5,732 nucleotides of DNA. Origin: Desulfotignum sp. GTDB taxonomy: Bacteria; Desulfobacterota; Desulfobacteria; Desulfobacterales; Desulfobacteraceae. The notes beneath the pieces are model-generated. The model was not told the origin of the DNA and did not search any database. It saw only the letters and a list, made by a program, of their open reading frames with translations. Below are positions 1-5,529 of the stretch, piece by piece. A program made the translations under genes and the position numbers. How positions within the stretch are numbered: the first letter of the stretch is position 1; every line of letters begins with the position of its first letter. The stretch is taken from contig JAABSS010000067.1 of assembly GCA_011390235.1 (NCBI GenBank), positions 1-5,732 on the forward strand, written 5' to 3'.

Positions 1-2
1 AC

Positions 3-926
3 ATCACCCACAAGGCCCGGATCGGGGCCCGGGTGACCCTGACACCGGGAGATGCCATGCAGGTGCGCATTACAGGCGGCATTGGCGTGGGCCGGGTCAC
101 CAAGCCGGGCCTGGAAATTGCCGTGGGAGAGCCGGCCATCAACCCCGGCCCCAGGCAGATGATCATGGAAGCGGTGCAGGCAGTTTATGATACCCGGGCC
201 CCGAAACAGACCCACCAGGTGGCGGTTACCGTGTTTGTGCCACATGGGGAGGAGCTGGCAAAAAAAACCCTGAATGCCCGGCTGGGCATCATGGGCGGTA
301 TTTCCATTCTCGGGACCACCGGTGTGGTGACCCCCATGTCCCATGATGCCTATATCGCCACCATCAGGGCCGGTATCCGTGTGGCAGCTGCAAAACAGAT
401 TACCGCCCTGGTGTTCACCACGGGCCGGCGCAGCGAACGCCATGCCATGGCACTGTTTCCACAGTTTTCTGAAGAAGCCTTTGTCCAGACCGGGGATTTT
501 TTCAAAGCCGCCATCCAGGAGGCCCTGGCCCAGCCGTTCATCACACAGATCATCTACACGGTTTTTTTCGGCAAAGCCGTGAAAATGGCCCTGGGGTATG
601 CACACACCCATGCAGCCCGATCCGGTATGGCCTTACATACCCTGGCAGACTGGGCACAAACGGTGACCGGTTCCCGGACACTGGCCGATCAGATTGCCGA
701 AGCCAATACCGCCCGCCATGCATTTTCCTATATCTATCCGGATTATCCGCATTTGATCTGCCATGTGGGAAAAAAAATCCAGGAAAATGCCGGATCATTT
801 GCCGGGCATAAGCTTGCGATCCGTGTCATTATCCTGGATTTTGACGGCCAGGTTGTTTGTGATTCCACTGAAATACAGCAGCAGACAGAGCCGGTAAAAA
901 CCGGCCCCAAAAATCAGTTCATATAA
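3..926 (+). CDS. cbiD: Cobalt-precorrin-5B C1-methyltransferase CbiD, 5'-truncated by window edge
   Basis: CbiD acts in the anaerobic branch of cobalamin synthesis, where it uses S-adenosylmethionine to methylate C-1 of cobalt-precorrin-5B in the cytoplasm. Reading from base 3 gives about 307 residues to a TAA stop. Family-typical stretches are GGIGVGRVTKPGL followed by EPAINPGPR near the start, ILGTTGVVTPMS in the middle, the VFTTGRRSE segment, and FFGKAVKMALGYAHTHAARSGM near the C-terminus. CbiD proteins are usually about 360-380 residues, so roughly 60-70 N-terminal residues and the start codon lie left of the window; the internal ATG or GTG codons are not the real start. No other cobalamin gene is visible, and the next gene converges on it 38 bp away, so this is the 3' end of whatever operon it belongs to. 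The last ~20 residues are poorly conserved and may be strain-specific. The frame is intact with no sign of decay. Confidence 0.93.
   Translation: MTHKARIGARVTLTPGDAMQVRITGGIGVGRVTKPGLEIAVGEPAINPGPRQMIMEAVQAVYDTRAPKQTHQVAVTVFVPHGEELAKKTLNARLGIMGGISILGTTGVVTPMSHDAYIATIRAGIRVAAAKQITALVFTTGRRSERHAMALFPQFSEEAFVQTGDFFKAAIQEALAQPFITQIIYTVFFGKAVKMALGYAHTHAARSGMALHTLADWAQTVTGSRTLADQIAEANTARHAFSYIYPDYPHLICHVGKKIQENAGSFAGHKLAIRVIILDFDGQVVCDSTEIQQQTEPVKTGPKNQFI
890..905. other. Small perfect hairpin at the 3' end of cbiD
   Basis: GCCGGT and ACCGGC form a 6-bp stem around an AAAA loop, inside the last codons of cbiD and 60 bp past the stop of the convergent sulfotransferase gene. It is placed where a terminator for the convergent pair would be useful, but no T-run follows on either strand, so it is at best a weak or Rho-assisted stop. 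It may simply be coding sequence. Confidence 0.3.
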
Positions 927-964
927 AAGAACAGATCCACCCTTTGACCCTTTGAATTTTTCCG

Positions 965-1708
965 CTAGGACACCAGTTCCGGGCATAGCCGTTCCTGGTA
1001 CATTTTTTCATAATAGGGAAACTGGTCTTCATAAAAGGCCTTGAGCCGGTCATTGTTTTCCACGGTGACGTCAAATGTTTCCACATTTTTCTGAATGCCG
1101 GTGCTCCGGGCTGCATCGGTGTGCCAGTCTTCCCAGATATCCCATTCAGACTGGTGGCCGGCTTCCCAGGTCAAAGATTCCGGGATAAACGGTATATCCA
1201 GGGCCTGGCAATAGGCTTTGATGATGCCTTCAGGATTGTCTTCCAGGTCATCGGCATCCACGACAATGGGGGCTTCCTCAAAATGACAAGCTTTTTCAAA
1301 GATACCGCACAGCTGGGCCAGGCCGATCTCTTCTGTGGTCACCTCCGGGTGCATGGCATAATAGGAGGCAATGGCCTTGGCAGGGTCCCGGATCAGAAAG
1401 GTGTTGTTCAGTTTCTGCAAAAAAGCGTCATCATCTTTGAGGGATTCATATCCGTGGGCGCACATGTCCTTGAAAAAAACACCCTGGTCTTCGGCAGCTT
1501 TTTCAATATGGGCCCGGATCCCGGGATAATCGGTGGGATGGTTCGGATCCACGTACTGCTGGTCTATGGCGGCGGCTTCCTTGTGCACATAATACAGATA
1601 AGAAAAGGGTTCATGCAGGATGTTCAAATCCCCCCTTTCCATCATAACCCGTTCAAAAGCCGTTGAAATGGATCTGGGGTGGGTCCATAACGCAATCATT
1701 GCATGCAT
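965..1708 (-). CDS. Sulfotransferase-family protein (PAPS-dependent fold), substrate unknown
   Basis: This 247-residue cytoplasmic protein looks like a member of the P-loop sulfotransferase family, which moves a sulfuryl group from PAPS to a hydroxyl or amine. The N-terminal strand leads straight into HPRSISTAFER (residues 10-20), in the position of the 5'-phosphosulfate-binding loop. FKDM (79-82) and FLIRDPAKAIASYY (104-117) match the strand plus the Arg/Ser pair that bind the 3'-phosphate in this fold. No signal peptide or membrane segment is visible. The ATG at 1708 is preferred over the ATG three codons later because GAGAGG lies 8 nt upstream of it. The gene stands alone, convergent with cbiD and 259 bp downstream of the metal transporter operon on the same strand, with its own promoter. 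Some relatives are annotated loosely as 'branched-chain amino acid aminotransferase-like', but no PLP-binding motif is seen. The family is likely; the substrate cannot be read from sequence. Confidence 0.82.
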   Translation of the reverse strand: MHAMIALWTHPRSISTAFERVMMERGDLNILHEPFSYLYYVHKEAAAIDQQYVDPNHPTDYPGIRAHIEKAAEDQGVFFKDMCAHGYESLKDDDAFLQKLNNTFLIRDPAKAIASYYAMHPEVTTEEIGLAQLCGIFEKACHFEEAPIVVDADDLEDNPEGIIKAYCQALDIPFIPESLTWEAGHQSEWDIWEDWHTDAARSTGIQKNVETFDVTVENNDRLKAFYEDQFPYYEKMYQERLCPELVS

Positions 1709-1736
1709 ATTTTTTTCCTCTCAAAGGGATTCATTC

Positions 1737-1765
1737 ATTAAAAAAATTAATAAAATCAATGTAAA
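1737..1765 (-). promoter_or_regulatory. Sigma70-like promoter of the sulfotransferase gene
   Basis: On the minus strand TTTACA (1760-1765, 5 of 6 to consensus) is followed by exactly 17 bp and TTTAAT (1737-1742, 5 of 6). Transcription would start near 1730, giving a leader of about 20 nt that carries the GAGAGG ribosome binding site. The region is strongly AT-rich compared with the flanking genes. This implies that the gene is transcribed independently of the ABC operon upstream. Confidence 0.6.
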
Positions 1766-1807
1766 AACTATTAACTGATAATTATTCCTTAGATGGGATG
1801 TGAATTC

Positions 1808-1948
1808 AACCCGGGAGAGATCCTCTGGCAGGATATGTCACCGGGTCGGTATATTTTATGGCCCGGATAGATGGGTTTTCACATAATATCCCTGATATGC
1901 AGCGCTAAGCTGGGAATACCCGGGATCGATCTATGGTGTCTGCAGGAT
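1808..1948. repeat. Diverged direct repeat and small palindromes in a gene-free spacer
   Basis: The 259-bp spacer 1709-1967 has no credible gene. Besides the sulfotransferase promoter it holds two similar blocks, 1808-1834 and 1917-1948. Both begin ACCCGGGA, then carry GATC and TGG, and end CAGGAT, with a few bases gained or lost between. Block one also contains the stem ATCCT/AGGAT (1820-1824 with 1830-1834), enclosed by ACCCGG/CCGGGT (1809-1814 with 1841-1846). Between the blocks lies ATATC-CCT-GATAT (1886-1898), and block two includes GATCGATC (1924-1931). This may be the structured 3' end of the ABC transporter transcript or an old duplicated repeat. There is no T-run to make a textbook terminator. 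Confidence 0.35.
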
Positions 1949-1967
1949 TTTGAAGGGGCAGTCGTTA

Positions 1968-2816
1968 CTATTTTTGTTTAAGCAGCAGTTTGTTTGCTGC
2001 CAGGAGAACAAGATAAACCGTGCCGCACAATACAATAATGGTGGGGCCCGATGACAGGGCCAGGCTGTAGCTGATGCCAAGCCCGGTCCAGGTAAACAGG
2101 GCGCACAGCAGGACGGAATACAGCATCATCTGCCACAGGCGCCTGGCATAAAACCCGGCAATGGCAGGGGGGATGGTCAACAGGGCGATGACAAGGACAA
2201 TACCCACGATGCGCACCAGCAGCACCACGGTCAGGGCGGTGAGCACCAGAAGGAACAAATAGAAAAAGGTGGTGTTGATCCCCCGCAGCAACGTGAATTC
2301 ATTGTCAAAGCAGACCCCGAAAAAGCGGTTGAAAAACAGCACCACAACCCCCACAATCAGCACATCCAGACAGATGACAAACACCAGGTCCCTGTGGGAG
2401 ATGAGCAGGATATCTCCGAACAGATAGGAGCTGAGGTTGAAATACCCGGGGGTTTTGTCAATGAACAGAATACCGCAGGCCATGCCCACGGCCCAGAGGG
2501 TGCCGATGATAGTGTCTTCGCGTTCTTTGGCATGGATGCTCACCAGGCCCACTATCAGGGCGGATACCACTGCTGCCAGCACTGCCCCGAGGATGGGGTC
2601 GAACCAGGAAATACCCATTCCCACCTGGAGATACAGGGCCAGGCCGATGCCGCCGAACACGGAATGGGAAATGGCGCCTGCCAGGTAGCTGATGCGCTTG
2701 ATGGTGACAAAGGTGCCGATGATGCCAAAGGCAATGGAGGCCAGTCCCCCCATGGCCATGGCATAGGTCAGAAACCGGTTGTCCGGGTCTGCAAGGGCCT
2801 GGAAAAACTCAATCAC
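1968..2816 (-). CDS. znuB: Metal (Zn/Mn-type) ABC transporter permease, ABC-3 family
   Basis: This 282-residue inner-membrane protein forms the channel of a zinc- or manganese-type ABC importer. The chain is almost entirely hydrophobic, with roughly eight membrane segments. Family hallmarks are RISYLAGAISHSVFGGIG (about 41-58), the conserved VRIVGIVLVIALLTIPPAIA block (201-220), which is the ABC-3 coupling region, and a C-terminal SSGPTIIVL (256-264). Length is normal for the family. The start is a GTG, chosen because AGAAGG lies 8 nt upstream and because it overlaps the end of the ATPase gene by 8 nt, a standard arrangement for translational coupling. The symbol reflects the family: zinc and manganese permeases (ZnuB, MntB, TroC/D) cannot be told apart safely from this sequence. 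It is the last gene of the operon; no substrate-binding protein follows. Confidence 0.88.
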   Translation of the reverse strand: MIEFFQALADPDNRFLTYAMAMGGLASIAFGIIGTFVTIKRISYLAGAISHSVFGGIGLALYLQVGMGISWFDPILGAVLAAVVSALIVGLVSIHAKEREDTIIGTLWAVGMACGILFIDKTPGYFNLSSYLFGDILLISHRDLVFVICLDVLIVGVVVLFFNRFFGVCFDNEFTLLRGINTTFFYLFLLVLTALTVVLLVRIVGIVLVIALLTIPPAIAGFYARRLWQMMLYSVLLCALFTWTGLGISYSLALSSGPTIIVLCGTVYLVLLAANKLLLKQK

Positions 2817-3558
2817 GGCAATGGCCTTCTGCGCTGCACCGGTGGTCGTGTCGGACCATTTTCAGATCACCGTAATAAATATCCTTGATCATGGTGCCTT
2901 CCACCAGGGTGGTGGGATGGAATACCACCTGACGGTTCACGCAGATAACGGTTTTGACATACTTGGACACAAATCCCAGGTCATGGGAGACCACCAGGAT
3001 GGTCATTTCCCGGTTAAGCTCCTGGAGAATGGAAAACAGATTTTCTTCTGTTTCATGGTCCACATTGGCAGTGGGTTCATCCAGCAAAAGGATGTCGGGT
3101 CTACCGCACAAGGCCCTGGCGATGAGCACCCGCTGCTTCTGACCGCCGGAAAGTTCATTGAAACCGGTGTGGGTAAAACCGGTCATATCCACTGTTTTAA
3201 TGGCTTTTTGCGCCTGGTCCCGGTCTTTTTTGGAAAACCAGAAAGTACTTTTTTTCAGGCGGCCCATGAGCACCACATCCATTACAGTGGCGGGAAAGTT
3301 CATATCCAGGTGCGCATACTGGGGCATATATCCGATACGCTCTCTGGCTTTTTCCGGAGAGGTGCCAAGCACCTGTATGTCGCCTTTATCCGGGTGGATC
3401 AGCCCTAAAAGCAGCTTGAGCAGGGTGGTTTTTCCCCCGCCGTTGGGACCCACGATACTGGCAAATTCCCGGTGGGGGATGGTAAGGGTTACATTTTCAA
3501 GGATGGGCTGTTTTTTATAGGTAAATGAGACATTATTCAACCTGATGTCGGTTTCCAT
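2809..3558 (-). CDS. znuC: Metal (Zn/Mn-type) ABC transporter ATP-binding protein
   Basis: This 249-residue cytoplasmic ATPase powers the adjacent permease. All nucleotide-binding motifs are intact: Walker A GPNGGGKT (37-44), Q-loop Gln80 in GYMPQY, signature LSGGQ (136-140), Walker B ILLLDE (156-161) and switch His192 in VVSHD. The NFPATVMDVVLMGR stretch after the Q-loop is typical of ZnuC/MntA-type ATPases. The frame stays open upstream to 3654, but the ATG at 3558 is chosen because AAGGA lies 7 nt ahead of it and the family alignment begins there; the far-upstream ATG would lie before the predicted transcription start. The C-terminus carries an unusual His/Cys-rich tail (His237, His239, Cys241, His246, Cys247). 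It is the first gene of a two-gene operon. Metal identity (Zn versus Mn or Fe) is inferred only from family. Confidence 0.9.
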   Translation of the reverse strand: METDIRLNNVSFTYKKQPILENVTLTIPHREFASIVGPNGGGKTTLLKLLLGLIHPDKGDIQVLGTSPEKARERIGYMPQYAHLDMNFPATVMDVVLMGRLKKSTFWFSKKDRDQAQKAIKTVDMTGFTHTGFNELSGGQKQRVLIARALCGRPDILLLDEPTANVDHETEENLFSILQELNREMTILVVSHDLGFVSKYVKTVICVNRQVVFHPTTLVEGTMIKDIYYGDLKMVRHDHRCSAEGHCRD

Positions 3559-3633
3559 GAACAAATCCTTGGGCTGGTGCATCTGATATACAAAGAAAAC
3601 TGCATGTTTACTCCTTGTGCAAAACACACCCCA

Positions 3634-3662
3634 TTTGTACACAAGCTTTGACAAATTGTCAA
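3634..3662 (-). promoter_or_regulatory. Predicted promoter of the metal ABC transporter operon
   Basis: On the minus strand a perfect -35 TTGACA (3657-3662) is followed by a 17-bp spacer and TACAAA (3634-3639, 4 of 6 to consensus). Transcription would start near 3627, leaving an untranslated leader of about 69 nt before the ATPase start codon. The -35 hexamer is part of a perfect palindrome, so a protein bound there would block RNA polymerase. Confidence 0.6.
3648..3662. promoter_or_regulatory. Palindromic operator candidate over the -35 of the metal transporter operon
   Basis: TTGACAAATTGTCAA is a perfect inverted repeat of two 7-bp arms around one central base. After one mismatched pair the symmetry resumes with GC on each side (3645-3665). 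The 7-1-7 layout is that of Fur-family boxes (Fur, Zur, PerR), although the base sequence is not a classical box of any of them. Its position over the -35 of a metal-uptake operon fits a metal-responsive repressor; DtxR/MntR-type or other regulators remain possible. Confidence 0.55.
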
Positions 3663-3696
3663 TGCAGAGCAGATCTCCGTTTTTGGCAAAAACACA

Positions 3697-3725
3697 TTGC
3701 CCGGGCCCGGGCTTTCATGTATTTT
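3697..3725 (+). promoter_or_regulatory. Weak promoter candidate for the EamA gene
   Basis: TTGCCC (3697-3702) and TATTTT (3720-3725) are separated by 17 bp, each matching consensus at 4 of 6 positions. The spacer is mostly a perfect 14-bp GC palindrome (3699-3712), which could be an operator or chance. The transcript would have a leader of about 35 nt. This is the best pair seen in the interval, but it is weak. Confidence 0.3.
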
Positions 3726-3767
3726 GTTCAGATTTGGTTAAAACTATGTGTTTTTGGAGGAAGTATC

Positions 3768-4676
3768 ATGAAAGATGCCGAGATGACCGTTAAGACAAGT
3801 ATGTTCACGGTTTTTCTCTGCGTGCTGTTCGGCTGTAATACAGTGGCCATAAAAATCGGCTTCACCGGTCTGGGACCGTTCACCTCTGCCACTATTCGTT
3901 TTGGTATTGCTGCGGTTACGTTGTTTTTATGGGCACGCTGCCGGCAGATTCCCCTGGCGCTGACCAAAAACCAGATCCGTCTGCTGTCCATCCATTGTGT
4001 GCTGTTCACTTTCCAGGTGGGGTTTTTTCACCTGGGACTTGCCAGAACCACTGCTTCCCATGGCGCCCTCATCGCCAATGTCCTTCCCTTCATGGTATTG
4101 ATCCTGGCCCATTTTTTTATTCCCGGAGACAGGATCACCTGGCGCAAAGGCATGGGGGTGACCCTGGGTTTTATCGGCGTGGCACTTCTGTTAATGGATG
4201 AACCAGATCTGAATGCCGATCTGAAAACCGGAGATATCATTGTCCTGTGTGCAGTTTTGTCCTGGTCAATATCTGCAGTGTATCTCAAGCGGATCATTGA
4301 GGAGTTCAATGCCATCCAGGTAACTTTTTACCCCATGATATTTGCGATCCCTTTTTTATTTGCAGGCGGTTTGATCTTTGATCAAATCATGGTCATAAAG
4401 GTGACACCTCTGGTAGTCACTGCGCTTTTATTTCAGGCTTTTGCCACAGGTTCTTTTGGCTTTGTATCCTGGAACAGCATGCTCCGGAAATTCGGTGCAT
4501 CCTCTTTATATTCTTTTATTTTTATTATTCCCGTGGCCGGGGTGGCAGCCGGGGTGCTCCTGCTGGACGAGCCGGTTACCCGCAATCTGCTGGCTGCCAT
4601 ATCCCTTATCGTGGCCGGTATCATGGTGGTGAATATCAGGCGCAAAAAAAAGCCCCCGGTGGTGCCGGTGCAATAG
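3768..4676 (+). CDS. EamA/DMT-superfamily transporter (RhaT/YdcZ-like exporter type)
   Basis: This 302-residue inner-membrane protein has the pattern of the drug/metabolite transporter superfamily: two EamA repeats of about five membrane helices each. Repeat one runs from about residue 11 to 143. It includes the early NTVAIKIGFTGLGPFTSATIRFG segment, which matches the usual 'P-x-x-x-x-x-x-R' feature after helix 1, and GLARTTASHGALIANVLPF around helix 4. Repeat two runs from about 155 to 290, with LSWSISAVYLKR and the typical SLYSFIFIIPVAGVAAGVLLLDEPV near the end. The chain closes with a basic tail RRKKK. The ATG at 3768 has GGAGG 7 nt upstream; the open frame extends 51 codons further back but without a ribosome site. 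The substrate cannot be predicted; relatives export amino acids, metabolites or drugs. It is divergent from the metal operon and shares a 209-bp spacer with it, with no other sign of a functional link. Confidence 0.9.
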   Translation: MKDAEMTVKTSMFTVFLCVLFGCNTVAIKIGFTGLGPFTSATIRFGIAAVTLFLWARCRQIPLALTKNQIRLLSIHCVLFTFQVGFFHLGLARTTASHGALIANVLPFMVLILAHFFIPGDRITWRKGMGVTLGFIGVALLLMDEPDLNADLKTGDIIVLCAVLSWSISAVYLKRIIEEFNAIQVTFYPMIFAIPFLFAGGLIFDQIMVIKVTPLVVTALLFQAFATGSFGFVSWNSMLRKFGASSLYSFIFIIPVAGVAAGVLLLDEPVTRNLLAAISLIVAGIMVVNIRRKKKPPVVPVQ

Positions 4677-4703
4677 GCCCGGCTCATGAAGTTTCAGCCG
4701 GGC
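4677..4703. terminator. Hairpin between the convergent EamA gene and toprim-like frame
   Basis: GCCCGGCT (4677-4684) and AGCCGGGC (4696-4703) form a perfect 8-bp GC-rich stem with an 11-nt loop, beginning at the base after the EamA stop codon. Only a broken T-run follows (CCTGTCCGCTGTTTT) on the plus strand, and none on the minus strand, so termination may be weak or Rho-assisted. The hairpin also covers the stop codon and last few codons of the opposite frame. Confidence 0.55.
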
Positions 4704-5214
4704 TCCTGTCCGCTGTTTTCCATGGATTTAGATGCAGGCGCACAGGTGTGCCGGATGCCTGAAGCATCAGCAGCCCGGTAAAAATATCATCACACAGCAC
4801 AGGCGGCCGGGTGCCATCACCAAGAATGATGTCCTGGCAGCTGCCCGGCACCAGACAGGGCGGGCAGCCGGATTTCATGGGAAGAATGGCAACAGACTGC
4901 AGGTTTTTGTCCTTTATACAGGGAAGCACAATGCCGGCGGGCAGCAAAAACCGGGACAGGTCATCTGCTGCGTCAGGCAGCCCCCATTTGGTCAAATCCC
5001 GCTGCTGGGCATGTTTGTTCCACCCCAGATGCATCCGGCGGATAAAATCATGGGTAAGTCCCTGATGATACAAAAACACCAGGGGGTCTTCATTGTTTTT
5101 TCCCCACAAATGGCGGTGGCACCGGGTCACAAAAGCCATGGCTTTTTGTTTCCAGGCACCAGAATCTATGACAGCAACCACGGCATGCCTCCAAAACCGG
5201 TAAAATTCAACCAT
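4684..5214 (-). pseudogene. Probable remnant of a CHC2/toprim primase-like protein (linker plus start of toprim)
   Basis: This frame of about 176 residues resembles the middle of phage or plasmid primase-like proteins that carry a CHC2 zinc finger and a toprim domain. WKQKAMAFV, then FLYHQGLTHDFIRRMHLGWN, then KWGLPDAADD with FLLPAGIVLPC, and CLVPGSCQDIILGDG follow the order I recall for that family (linker helix, 'GLT..TI...LGWN', 'WGL', 'LPAGLVIP', 'VPGS'). Two things argue for decay. No zinc-finger part lies upstream, and the protein stops just after the toprim entry motif. There the usual ESELDGLL-like acidic cluster reads CDDIFTGLL, with the catalytic Glu replaced by Asp and the other acids mostly gone. 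The last ~15 residues run into the EamA hairpin. The ATG at 5214 has no ribosome site; the frame stays open to 5343 but is low-complexity AT-rich DNA there. It could instead be a short domesticated protein. The likeness is from memory of the family, without alignment. Confidence 0.5.
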
Positions 5215-5290
5215 AGATGAAAAAATCTGTGTCTGCAATAAAAATTGCTGCGGCTGAAAAATGCAAAAATGCCCAATGGTGGAAGCAATC

Positions 5291-5354
5291 CATATAAATA
5301 AATCCTTAAAAATCAAATGGATAAAAAAAATATAAAAAAACATTCAAAAAAGGT
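5291..5354 (+). promoter_or_regulatory. AT-rich UP-element-like region upstream of the rRNA promoter
   Basis: Directly upstream of the rRNA -35 lie an A8 tract (5323-5330), an A7 tract (5334-5340) and an A6 tract (5346-5351). Their centres are about 10.5 and 11.5 bp apart, in phase with the DNA helix. Such tracts bind the alpha C-terminal domains of RNA polymerase and bend DNA, both typical of strong rRNA promoters. Confidence 0.6.
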
Positions 5355-5383
5355 TTGACATTGGTTTTGAATTCATGCATATT
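5355..5383 (+). promoter_or_regulatory. rRNA operon promoter
   Basis: A consensus -35 TTGACA (5355-5360) is followed by a 17-bp spacer and CATATT (5378-5383, 4 of 6). The discriminator after it is GC-rich (ACGCCGG), the kind associated with stringent and growth-rate control of rRNA. Transcription would start near 5390, about 140 nt before the mature 16S end. No second promoter of similar quality is apparent between it and 16S. Confidence 0.7.
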
Positions 5384-5397
5384 ACGCCGGTCTTCTC

Positions 5398-5434
5398 GAG
5401 AGACGGTTTGGATGTCCTCGGGGAGTTTTTTTTT
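5398..5434 (+). other. Leader hairpin followed by a T9 tract
   Basis: GAGAGAC (5398-5404) can pair with GTCCTC (5414-5419) with one bulged A; alternative short stems use the following GGGGAG. Nine T residues follow at 5426-5434, immediately before boxA. The arrangement looks like a pause site or weak intrinsic terminator that rRNA antitermination would have to override. The stem is short, so strong termination is not certain. Confidence 0.35.
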
Positions 5435-5446
5435 GATCTTTGAAAA
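5434..5446 (+). promoter_or_regulatory. boxA antitermination signal of the rRNA leader
   Basis: TGATCTTTGAAAA matches the boxA element (consensus close to TGCTCTTTAACA) that, as RNA, recruits NusB-NusE (S10) for rRNA antitermination. It sits about 45 nt after the predicted transcript start and 84 nt before 16S, where boxA is expected. A boxB-like partner is not clear. Confidence 0.65.
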
Positions 5447-5471
5447 TTGGTCAGTGATAAAGTTTGAAGCG

Positions 5472-5522
5472 GGTCTATAACAAGACCTTAAAGAGTTTTA
5501 AAGAGACTTATGAAGATAAGTC
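5472..5522 (+). other. Two hairpins in the pre-16S leader
   Basis: GGTCT/AGACC (5472-5476 with 5483-5487) forms a 5-bp stem with a 6-nt loop. GACTTAT/ATAAGTC (5505-5511 with 5516-5522) forms a perfect 7-bp stem with a GAAG loop, ending 7 nt before the 16S 5' end. Between them TTAAAGAG occurs twice (5488-5495 and 5498-5505). These probably help leader folding or 5' maturation of 16S; the long processing stem cannot be tested because the 3' side is outside the window. Confidence 0.45.
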
Positions 5523-5529
5523 AAGGATT

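Noticed and set aside
1121..1666. 181-codon open frame on the plus strand.
   Set aside because: It lies entirely inside the sulfotransferase gene on the other strand, has no ribosome site, and its translation resembles no family.
1776..1790. Possible Fur box upstream of the sulfotransferase gene (TGATAAT followed by TATTCC).
   Set aside because: The left half matches the 7-1-7 Fur box perfectly, but the right half matches at only about 3 of 7 positions. It also lies in AT-rich DNA where such partial matches are common.
2779..3408. 209-codon open frame on the plus strand opposite the ABC ATPase.
   Set aside because: It is an antisense shadow: the opposite strand encodes a fully motif-complete ATPase, while this translation is low in recognisable structure.
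3648..3676. Plus-strand promoter using the other arm of the palindrome as its -35.
   Set aside because: TTGACA is present, but the hexamer 17 bp downstream (AGATCT) does not resemble a -10, nor do adjacent spacings.
4732..5220. 162-codon open frame on the plus strand opposite the toprim-like frame.
   Set aside because: The minus-strand frame has recognisable motif order, whereas this one has none and no ribosome site. It remains the fallback if the toprim likeness fails.
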